A stretch of 15,123 nt of DNA from JBNLBT01 sp050303435 (GTDB taxonomy: Bacteria; Pseudomonadota; Gammaproteobacteria; Xanthomonadales; Marinicellaceae): contig JBNLBT010000080.1 in assembly GCA_050303435.1 (NCBI GenBank), positions 1 through 15,123 on the forward strand. The letters are read 5' to 3'. Under the pieces are notes generated by a model that worked only from the letters and a program-made list of their open reading frames with translations, had not been told where the DNA came from and searched no databases. A program made the translations under genes and the position numbers. Positions 7,461-13,702 of the stretch are shown here, piece after piece (the first letter of the stretch is position 1; each line of letters starts with the position of its first letter).

Positions 7461-7764
7461 GCGTTCCTCTGATGTTGTCTACCTGACCTGTGCAAACGAC
7501 AAGCGGAGACCATCACAGACATTTATTTTCAATGGCCGGTAAAAATACCGTGACCAATCGGACGCACTCAACCGCGGTCGGCTCTACCCACACAACAACC
7601 CGACCGGCCCCTCAATCGGGACACAATGCAGCGTCATGCGGTCTCAAGAATGCAATGAGAAACTTCATTTCCCTATATTTCAGTTGTCTGCTGGATTTAT
7701 TTAAGAATTAACTTGAATGATGCGCGGCTTGAATGGCTGGCGGCGAGGGCCGCGTCAGGTGCGG
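7461..7764. other. Intergenic region between bioA and the beta-helix gene
   Basis: About 300 bases without a convincing gene. It is AT-richer than its surroundings, especially 7650-7715. I see a direct repeat cttgaatg (7712-7719 and 7729-7736), a short inverted repeat CGGTA/TACCG around four A (7537-7550) and an inverted pair CGGTCGG/CCGACCG (7575-7581, 7600-7606). No strong intrinsic terminator follows bioA. A 73-codon plus-strand frame at 7490-7711 has no recognisable product and I do not accept it as a gene. Confidence 0.5.
7542..7571 (-). promoter_or_regulatory. Weak promoter candidate for the beta-helix/DUF11 gene
   Basis: On the minus strand a TTGAGT (plus-strand 7566-7571) is followed after 18 bases by TATTTT (plus-strand 7542-7547). 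It would give a leader of about 75 nt to the start at 7460. Consensus matches are modest. If the kinase-linked sigma factor drives this gene its promoter would look different and I could not recognise it. Confidence 0.25.
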
Positions 7765-9021
7765 TCAGGCCAAAGCAATCACCTGAACCATGGCTGCACA
7801 CAGGCGCTCAAGTTCGGCGTCGCTGATCACATACGGCGGCATCACGTAGACCAGATGGCCAAACGGTCGCACCCACACGCCGGCTTCAACAAAGCGCGGC
7901 TGCCACACGGCCAGATCCACCGGCGAGCGCATTTCCACCACGCCAATGGCCCCCAGCACCCGCACTTCACGCACCGCGGGCTGTTCCGCGCAGGGCGCCA
8001 GCCCGTCGCGCAAGCCGTGGTTAATGCGGCGCACGTTGTCACGCCAGTCGCTGTTCAATAACAATTGCACCGATTCCAGCGCCACCGCGCAGGCCAGTGG
8101 ATTGGCCATGAAGGTGGGGCCGTGCATGAAATGGCTGGAGATGCCGTCGGCGATGCGGTCATTTGTCAGCACCGCGGCAAAACTCATGCAGCCGCCGGTC
8201 AGCGCCTTGCCCAGACACAAGATGTCGGGCACCGCGCCGGCGTGCTGATAGGCAAACATTTCACCGCTGCGGGCAAAACCCGTGGCGATTTCATCGAAGA
8301 TCAACAACACACCAAACTCATCGCACAAATCGCGCAGGCAACGCAGGTATTCCGGCGCATAAAAGCGCATGCCACCGGCGCCCTGCACCACCGGTTCAAT
8401 GATCACCGCGATCAATTCTTTGTGATGCGCGGCAAACGCTTCGCGCGCGCTTTGCAGCCACTGCGCATCGACGGCGCGGTCAAAACCGCCCGGTGGGCAG
8501 TCAATGAACAGGTGCCGGTGCAGTAAATGACTGAATTTGTGGTGCATGCCGGTGTCCGGATCGCACACCGACATGGCGGCAAAGGTGTCGCCGTGGTAGC
8601 CACTGCGAAAGGTCAAAAAGCGGCGTTTGTCCAGCTGACCCTGTTCGAAGCAGTGCTGCGCGGCCATTTTCATTGCCACTTCCACTGCCACCGAGCCTGA
8701 ATCGGCATAGAACACGTACTGCAAGGACGGATCGGTGATGTCAAGCAATTGCCGGGTCAATTCGATCGCCGGTGTGTGCGTCAAGCCGCCAAACATCACG
8801 TGCGCCATGTCTTGCAGCTGGCGGGTGATGGCGCGATTCAGGTTCGGGTGATTGTAGCCGTGAATGGCCGACCACCAGGAGGCCATGCCATCGATCAGAC
8901 GGCGGCCGTCGTGCAGATGCAGATGCACGCCCTGCGCCGAGGTCACGCCCCACAGCGGTCCGGGTTGTCGAATGTGGCTGTACGGGTGCCAGATGTGCGC
9001 GCGGTCAAAATCCAGGTCCAT
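7765..9021 (-). CDS. bioA: Adenosylmethionine--8-amino-7-oxononanoate aminotransferase
   Basis: A PLP-dependent class III aminotransferase of biotin synthesis. It transfers the amino group of S-adenosylmethionine to 8-amino-7-oxononanoate, making 7,8-diaminononanoate in the cytoplasm. The 418-residue protein follows E. coli BioA almost throughout. Motifs are WHPY (11-14), DGMASWWSAIHGYNHP (44-59), SGYHGDTFAAMSVCDPD (140-156), the cofactor aspartate D243 in FDEIATGF, the Schiff-base lysine K272 in LCLGKALTGG, HGPTFMANPLAC (300-311) and RPFGHLVYVMPPYV near the end. It looks complete. The ATG at 9021 overlaps the recX stop by one base (TGATG), so translation is probably coupled to recX and the gene lies in a recA-recX-bioA unit. 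No other biotin gene is visible in the window. Confidence 0.97.
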   Translation of the reverse strand: MDLDFDRAHIWHPYSHIRQPGPLWGVTSAQGVHLHLHDGRRLIDGMASWWSAIHGYNHPNLNRAITRQLQDMAHVMFGGLTHTPAIELTRQLLDITDPSLQYVFYADSGSVAVEVAMKMAAQHCFEQGQLDKRRFLTFRSGYHGDTFAAMSVCDPDTGMHHKFSHLLHRHLFIDCPPGGFDRAVDAQWLQSAREAFAAHHKELIAVIIEPVVQGAGGMRFYAPEYLRCLRDLCDEFGVLLIFDEIATGFARSGEMFAYQHAGAVPDILCLGKALTGGCMSFAAVLTNDRIADGISSHFMHGPTFMANPLACAVALESVQLLLNSDWRDNVRRINHGLRDGLAPCAEQPAVREVRVLGAIGVVEMRSPVDLAVWQPRFVEAGVWVRPFGHLVYVMPPYVISDAELERLCAAMVQVIALA

Positions 9022-9467
9022 CAGAACGTGCCCAACAGTTCGCGGATCATCTCCGTGGGGAAACCGCGCCGATACAGGTAATTCATGCGTTTGGCCGCGT
9101 CCTGACGATCGCTCAGCGGCGCGCCGCGGTATTTTTTTTCATAGGCCGCGCTCAGCACCGCGAAGAAATCGATCTCGCTGGTTTGCCGGGTCGTCTGCAC
9201 CAGTGTGGCGTCAATGCCTTTGAGTTTCAGTTCCTGCGCAATGCGCATGGGGCCGTAGCCCTTGGCGCTGCGGGTGCGCCAATAGGATTCGGCAAATCGT
9301 TGGTCGCTGAGAAAATTTTGTTGCTGCAGTGCCAGCAGCAGTTCATCCACCAGGCTTTCATCGTGGCCTTTGCCCACGAGCTTGTTGCGCAACTCCACAC
9401 TCGAATGTTCGCGGAGTGCCAGACTGGCCAGAGCCGAGGCCCTGGCCTTCTCCAGTGGATCGGGCAT
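9021..9467 (-). CDS. recX: Regulatory protein RecX
   Basis: A 148-residue, mostly helical and basic RecX, slightly shorter than E. coli RecX (166). RecX binds RecA filaments and limits filament extension and RecA activity. The family's helical repeats are visible: ASLALREHSSVELRNKLVGK (12-31), then FLSDQRFAESYWRTRSAKGY (52-71) followed by GPMRIAQELKLKGI, a conserved RecX segment, and a third repeat ending RRGFPTEMIRELL. The ATG at 9467 lies 9 bases after the recA stop codon, without a strong ribosome site, as is common for recX, which is usually made at a much lower level than RecA through partial read-through. Its stop overlaps the bioA start by one base. Confidence 0.93.
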   Translation of the reverse strand: MPDPLEKARASALASLALREHSSVELRNKLVGKGHDESLVDELLLALQQQNFLSDQRFAESYWRTRSAKGYGPMRIAQELKLKGIDATLVQTTRQTSEIDFFAVLSAAYEKKYRGAPLSDRQDAAKRMNYLYRRGFPTEMIRELLGTF

Positions 9468-9476
9468 GCCGATGGA

Positions 9477-10535
9477 TCAACCCTCGGCGGATTCGGCTTC
9501 GGCCGGCGCCGGCGCCTGCAGATGCGGCAACAGAATTTCGCGCAAACGGCCGTCCAGTTCAGCGGCTTTGTCCGGGTTGTCCTTGAACCAGGTGCGCGCA
9601 TTTTCCTTGCCCTGGCCGATGCGTTCTTCGCCGTAGCTGTACCAGGCACCGGATTTGTTCACCAGATTGTGCGCCACACCCAAGTCAATCAATTCACCGA
9701 GGTGGGAAATGCCTTCGCCGTAAAGAATTTCAAATTGTGCCTGCTTAAACGGCGGCGCCAGTTTGTTTTTCACCACTTTCACGCGGGTGTCGTTGCCGAT
9801 CACCTCTTCGCCTTTCTTGATCGCGCCGATGCGGCGAATGTCCAAGCGCACCGAAGAATAGAATTTCAGCGCGTTGCCGCCGGTGGTGGTTTCCGGGCTG
9901 CCGAACATGACGCCGATCTTCATGCGGATCTGGTTGATGAAGATGACCATGCAGTTGGTGCGCTTGATGTTGCCGGTCAGCTTGCGCAGCGCCTGCGACA
10001 TCAAACGGGCCTGCAGGCCCATGTGCGAATCGCCCATTTCCCCTTCGATTTCGGCCTTGGGCGTGAGTGCGGCGACCGAATCGATGACCACCAGATCGAC
10101 CGCATTGGAGCGCACCAGCATGTCGCAAATCTCCAGTGACTCCTCGCCGGTGTCCGGTTGCGACACCAGCAAATCGTCGATGTTGACGCCCAGTTTGGCG
10201 GCGTACACCGGATCCAGTGCGTGCTCGGCATCGATGAACGCGGCGGTGCCGCCCTGCTTCTGGCATTCGGCCACCGCCTGCAGCGTCAGTGTGGTTTTAC
10301 CGCTGGACTCAGGGCCGTAAATCTCAATCACCCGGCCGCGCGGCAAGCCGCCGATGCCCAGGGCCACATCCAGCCCGATGGACCCGGTCGAATACACGTC
10401 GGTGGTCAAGGCTTTGTTGTCGCCCATGCGCATCACCGAACCCTTGCCAAACTGTTTTTCAATCTGGTCCAGGGCGGCGGTCAATGCTTTCTTTTTGTTT
10501 TCGTCCACGTTCAACTCCACAATATTTTTGTTCAT
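9477..10535 (-). CDS. recA: Recombinase RecA
   Basis: The 352-residue RecA recombinase polymerises on single-stranded DNA, drives homologous pairing and strand exchange, and stimulates LexA-type repressor cleavage in the SOS response. Visible features are the Walker A motif GPESSGKT (74-81), Walker B region VDLVVIDSVAAL (146-157), QARLMSQALRKLTG (175-188), NQIRMKIGVMFG (201-212) at loop L2, and TTGGNALKFYSSVRLDIRR (217-235). The acidic/alanine-rich tail ends EAESAEG. Length matches E. coli RecA (353). The start at 10535 has AGGGG about seven bases upstream; it adds roughly seven residues before the VDENKKKAL segment that begins the E. coli protein. First gene of the recA-recX-bioA unit and divergent from yqcC-mutS. 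No canonical CTGT-N8-ACAG box is present; two other inverted repeats lie upstream. Confidence 0.98.
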   Translation of the reverse strand: MNKNIVELNVDENKKKALTAALDQIEKQFGKGSVMRMGDNKALTTDVYSTGSIGLDVALGIGGLPRGRVIEIYGPESSGKTTLTLQAVAECQKQGGTAAFIDAEHALDPVYAAKLGVNIDDLLVSQPDTGEESLEICDMLVRSNAVDLVVIDSVAALTPKAEIEGEMGDSHMGLQARLMSQALRKLTGNIKRTNCMVIFINQIRMKIGVMFGSPETTTGGNALKFYSSVRLDIRRIGAIKKGEEVIGNDTRVKVVKNKLAPPFKQAQFEILYGEGISHLGELIDLGVAHNLVNKSGAWYSYGEERIGQGKENARTWFKDNPDKAAELDGRLREILLPHLQAPAPAEAESAEG

Positions 10536-10582
10536 AGCAAACCCCTATTATCGCATGTTCAATGGCTTTTAAAAATCGCAAA

Positions 10583-10604
10583 TTTCTCAATTTCGGGTGA
10601 GAAA
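10583..10604. promoter_or_regulatory. Inverted repeat TTTCTCA-N8-TGAGAAA upstream of recA, candidate operator
   Basis: Two perfect 7-base arms (10583-10589 and 10598-10604) flank an 8-base spacer, 48-69 bases before the recA start. The inner CTCA-N8-TGAG has the same 4-8-4 geometry as the enterobacterial SOS box but other half-sites. It shares TTCTCA/TGAGAA with a second repeat 27 bases away. A LexA-like or other recA repressor site is plausible; no repressor gene is in the window. Confidence 0.4.
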
Positions 10605-10630
10605 ATATGACGCCATCCTAAGAAATGACA

Positions 10631-10647
10631 TTCTCAAAAACTGAGAA
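10631..10647. promoter_or_regulatory. Second inverted repeat TTCTCA-N5-TGAGAA upstream of recA, candidate operator
   Basis: The same half-sites as the neighbouring repeat, here with a 5-base spacer (10637-10641). It lies just downstream of a possible -10 element for recA (CAGAAT on the minus strand, plus 10649-10654), where a repressor would block initiation. The different spacing from the first repeat weakens the case that both bind the same dimer. Confidence 0.35.
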
Positions 10648-10648
10648 C

Positions 10649-10676
10649 ATTCTGATTTTTTTCGGCTTTATTGCAA
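10649..10676 (-). promoter_or_regulatory. Promoter candidate for recA
   Basis: On the minus strand TTGCAA (plus 10671-10676) and CAGAAT (plus 10649-10654) are separated by 16 bases, giving a leader of about 105 nt that runs through both inverted repeats. Each element matches four of six consensus bases. A better-looking extended -10 (TGCGATAAT, ending at 10547) lies too close to the start codon to leave a ribosome site on the transcript. Confidence 0.3.
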
Positions 10677-10789
10677 GGTCAGCCGCGCCGCTGCATTTGC
10701 ATGGGCTCGCTGTGCACGCGCACGGCCTGGGAAAAACCTGCGCGGTCATGAAAATAAGCGCGCGCCGTTTTCCGCGCCGGGGGGGAATT

Positions 10790-10798
10790 TGATACAAT
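10790..10798 (+). promoter_or_regulatory. Extended -10 promoter for yqcC-mutS
   Basis: TGATACAAT (TG at 10790-10791, TACAAT at 10793-10798) is a strong extended -10 element. A recognisable -35 is lacking. Transcription would start near 10805, so the ATG at 10797 lies inside the promoter and the ATG at 10806 is at or within a base or two of the transcript's 5' end. Confidence 0.5.
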
Positions 10799-10805
10799 GC
10801 CGCCA

Positions 10806-11147
10806 ATGACTGACCGACATCTAGAGGTTGCCGACAAGCTCGAGCAAATCCGCACTGAAATGATCCGACTCGACATGTGGAGTACCCGCGTGCCCGATGC
10901 CACCGCGCTGGAATCCAATCAGCCGTTCTGCTGCGACACCATGGATTTCATCACCTGGCTACAGTGGGTCATGCTGCCGCGCTTTCGAGCACTGATTGAG
11001 GCCCGCCTGCCGTTGCCGGAGAGCTGTCAGATTGCCCCCATGGCGGAGATGTATTTCCTGCAAGACAATACCCACAACCACAAACCGGTGCTGCAATTCA
11101 TGCATTTATTGCAGGCCTTTGACCGCCTGGTGAACAGCAACGCATGA
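10806..11147 (+). CDS. yqcC: YqcC family protein (DUF446)
   Basis: A 113-residue protein of the YqcC/DUF446 family, whose biochemical role is not established. Family signatures are the N-terminal helix, QPFCCDTMDFITWLQWVMLP (residues 39-58 from this start; E. coli has QPFFMDTMEPLEWLQWVLIP) and a MAEMYF/LQAFDRL C-terminal section. I chose ATG 10806 rather than 10797. It gives the same spacing to the conserved tryptophan of the first helix as in E. coli (residue 25 versus 24), and 10797 overlaps the likely promoter -10. The downside is that 10806 has no ribosome site, implying a near-leaderless transcript; a G-run at 10780-10785 lies 11 bases before the alternative start. The last four bases overlap the mutS start (ATGA), so the pair is one coupled operon. 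In E. coli yqcC sits beside the tRNA pseudouridine synthase gene truC, not mutS. Confidence 0.88.
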   Translation: MTDRHLEVADKLEQIRTEMIRLDMWSTRVPDATALESNQPFCCDTMDFITWLQWVMLPRFRALIEARLPLPESCQIAPMAEMYFLQDNTHNHKPVLQFMHLLQAFDRLVNSNA

Positions 11148-13693
11148 GCACGACATCCAAACACACCCCCATGATGCAGCAGTACCTGAAAATCAAGGCG
11201 GAGTACCCCGACATGCTGCTGTTTTACCGCATGGGCGACTTTTATGAGCTGTTTTTTCAGGACGCACAGAAGGCCGCGCGCCTGCTGGACATCACCCTGA
11301 CCCAGCGCGGCCAATCCAACGGCCAGCCGATTCCGATGGCCGGTGTGCCGCACCATTCGGTGGACAACTACCTCGCGCGTCTGGTCAAAAAGGGCCATTC
11401 CGTGGCGATCTGCGAACAGATCGGTGACCCACAAAACAGCAAGGGGCCGGTGGAACGTCAAGTGGTGCGCATCCTCACACCGGGCACCGTGACCGAAGAA
11501 GCGCTGATGGACGCCCGCAATGAAAGCCAGATGATGGCGATACACCGCGACGGTCGCCGCTACGGCCTGGCGGTACTGGCGCTCAGCAGCGGCCACTTCA
11601 CCGCCTTGCAGGTCGATGGCCTGGAGGCCTTGCGTGCGCAAGTCAACCGCTTCGCTCCGAATGAGGTGCTGTTGCCGGAAGGCAGCGACCTGGGCGCGCA
11701 ATTGGGCATCGCCACGGTGAATGAACGGCCGGCGTGGGACTTCGACAGCGAATCGGCGCACCACGCCCTCACCCGGCTGTACAACACCAAGGATTTGCGC
11801 GGCTTTGGACTGCAAGCGGATGACGCCTGTGTGCCGGCGGCTGGCGCCTTGCTGCACTACGTCAAACACACGCAAAAAACCCAGGCGCCCCACCTGCACC
11901 CGCTGCGCGTAGAGCACAGCGAACAGTTTGTGCATCTGGATGCGCATTCGCGCCGCAACCTGGAAATCGATCACCACGCCGACGGCGATGAATCGCTGAC
12001 CCTGTGCGGCTTCCTGGACGATTGCGGCACCGCCATGGGTTCGCGTCAATTGCGCCGCTGGGTGCGTCAGCCGTTGCGCGACCGCGACGCCCTGAACACC
12101 CGTCTGGACGGCATTGAAGCGCTGATCCGCAGCGGCCACGATGAAGAAATCCACAACAAGCTGAAAGCCATCGGCGATGTGGAACGCATCATCGCGCGCA
12201 TCGGCCTGAAAAGTGCGCGGCCGCGGGATCTGCTGACCCTGAACCGTTCACTGCAGGCGGTGGCTGAACTGAAACAATTGCTGGAACTGATCAACGAACC
12301 GCCACTGAACGCAATCAATGAACGCCTGGATGCGCACCCGCCGCTGATCGAATTGCTCAGCCGGGCCATCTGCGAGAACCCGCCGGCGGTGATCCGCGAT
12401 GGCGGCGTGATCGCCGATGGCTACGACGACGCCCTGGATGAATTGCGCCGCATCAGCACAGACGCCGGTCAATACATGCTGGATTTTGAAAGTGAGCAAC
12501 AGCGCGCCGCGGGCCTGCCGAACCTGAAGGTCGGCTACAACCGGGTGCACGGCTATTACATTGAAATCAGCAAAGCCCAGGCCGCCAAAGCGCCCGAACA
12601 CTATATCCGCCGCCAAACCCTCAAAGCGGTGGAACGCTACACCACACCGGAACTCAAGGAATTTGAACACAAAGTGCTGAGCAGCAAGGAAAAATCGCTG
12701 GCGCACGAAAAACAGTTGTACGCCGATCTGCTGGATCTATTCGACCCACACATCGCTTCCCTGCAGGCCTGCGCCGCGGCGGTGTGTACCCTGGACTGTC
12801 TGAACAACCTGGCGCGACTGGCGCAGCAACACGATTACTGCAAACCCGTGTTGTGCGAAGATTTGAAAATCGAGATCACTCAGGGCCGCCACCCGGTGGT
12901 CGAACACATTCAGGACACGCAGTTTGAACCCAACGACCTGAATCTGGACGCGGCCCATCGGATGCGCATCATCACCGGCCCCAACATGGGCGGCAAATCC
13001 ACCTACATGCGACAAGTCGCCCTGATCGCCCTGATGGCCGGCATCGGCAGCTTTGTGCCTGCCGAAGAAGCGCATATCGGGCTGGTAGACCGCATTTTTA
13101 CGCGCATTGGTGCCCATGATGAACTGCACGCCGGACGCAGCACCTTCATGGTGGAAATGGTAGAAACGGCCGAAATCCTCAACCACGCCACCAATCGCTC
13201 CCTGCTCATCCTGGACGAAATTGGCCGCGGCACCAGCACCTACGACGGGTTGTCGCTGGCGCACGCTTGCGCCATACATCTGGCCACGGTGAACCGCTCG
13301 TTCACCCTGTTTGCCACCCATTATTTTGAAATCACACAACTGGAACAGGACATCCCCGGTGTGCAGAACGTGCACCTGGACGCGATTGAACACGACGACC
13401 GCATCGTGTTTTTGCATCAGGTCAAACCCGGGGCCGCCAACAAAAGTTACGGTCTTCAGGTCGCGGCCCTGGCCGGCATTCCTTCCTCGACCTTGCAGCA
13501 GGCGCGCCAGTACCTCAAGGCGCTGGAGAATTCACCGCGTGATCAGGCACCGGTGCAGTTTGGTCTGTTCGACGCCGCGCCGCCGGTCAACGAAGAATCC
13601 CGTGTGCACAAGAAGCTCAAAAGCGTGGAACCCGACGAGCTGACACCACGTCAGGCACTGGATCTGTTGTACCAGCTTAAAAACCTGCTGTAG
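11144..13693 (+). CDS. mutS: DNA mismatch repair protein MutS
   Basis: An 849-residue MutS, nearly the length of the E. coli protein (853), which recognises mispairs and small loops and recruits MutL in an ATP-dependent way. The mismatch-reading Phe-x-Glu is F33-Y-E35 in FYRMGDFYELF. The connector, core and clamp regions follow in order (core start near HSRRNLEIDHHADGDESLTL; clamp around YNRVHGYYIEISKAQA). The ATPase has Walker A GPNMGGKST (612-620), Walker B LLILDEIGRGTSTYDG with D691 and E692, and the later FATHYFE signature. The C-terminal helices end TPRQALDLLYQLKNLL, as in MutS tetramerisation segments. The ATG at 11144 overlaps the yqcC stop by four bases. Its stop is only 9 bases from the stop of the convergent DUF885 gene. 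Confidence 0.98.
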   Translation: MSTTSKHTPMMQQYLKIKAEYPDMLLFYRMGDFYELFFQDAQKAARLLDITLTQRGQSNGQPIPMAGVPHHSVDNYLARLVKKGHSVAICEQIGDPQNSKGPVERQVVRILTPGTVTEEALMDARNESQMMAIHRDGRRYGLAVLALSSGHFTALQVDGLEALRAQVNRFAPNEVLLPEGSDLGAQLGIATVNERPAWDFDSESAHHALTRLYNTKDLRGFGLQADDACVPAAGALLHYVKHTQKTQAPHLHPLRVEHSEQFVHLDAHSRRNLEIDHHADGDESLTLCGFLDDCGTAMGSRQLRRWVRQPLRDRDALNTRLDGIEALIRSGHDEEIHNKLKAIGDVERIIARIGLKSARPRDLLTLNRSLQAVAELKQLLELINEPPLNAINERLDAHPPLIELLSRAICENPPAVIRDGGVIADGYDDALDELRRISTDAGQYMLDFESEQQRAAGLPNLKVGYNRVHGYYIEISKAQAAKAPEHYIRRQTLKAVERYTTPELKEFEHKVLSSKEKSLAHEKQLYADLLDLFDPHIASLQACAAAVCTLDCLNNLARLAQQHDYCKPVLCEDLKIEITQGRHPVVEHIQDTQFEPNDLNLDAAHRMRIITGPNMGGKSTYMRQVALIALMAGIGSFVPAEEAHIGLVDRIFTRIGAHDELHAGRSTFMVEMVETAEILNHATNRSLLILDEIGRGTSTYDGLSLAHACAIHLATVNRSFTLFATHYFEITQLEQDIPGVQNVHLDAIEHDDRIVFLHQVKPGAANKSYGLQVAALAGIPSSTLQQARQYLKALENSPRDQAPVQFGLFDAAPPVNEESRVHKKLKSVEPDELTPRQALDLLYQLKNLL

Positions 13694-13702
13694 ATTGCAA
13701 AA

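Noticed and set aside
7490..7711. 73-codon plus-strand frame between the beta-helix gene and bioA, with a hydrophobic C-terminal end
   Set aside because: No clear ribosome site, unusual composition (Thr, His, Ser), no recognised family, and it covers the likely promoter region of the minus-strand gene.
9183..10139. 318-codon plus-strand frame opposite recX/recA
   Set aside because: Complementary strand of strongly conserved recA; no motif of its own.
10539..10547. Extended -10-like TGCGATAAT (minus strand) directly before recA
   Set aside because: Transcription from it would start only about six to seven bases before the ATG and exclude the AGGGG ribosome site, so it is an unlikely main promoter.
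10710..10725. Near match to an SOS box, CTGT-N8-ACGG, between recA and yqcC
   Set aside because: One half-site base differs, the spacer is entirely GC-rich unlike known LexA boxes, and it is about 175 bases from the recA start; likely chance.
11027..12154. 375-codon minus-strand frame opposite mutS
   Set aside because: Complementary to conserved mutS sequence and without any domain.
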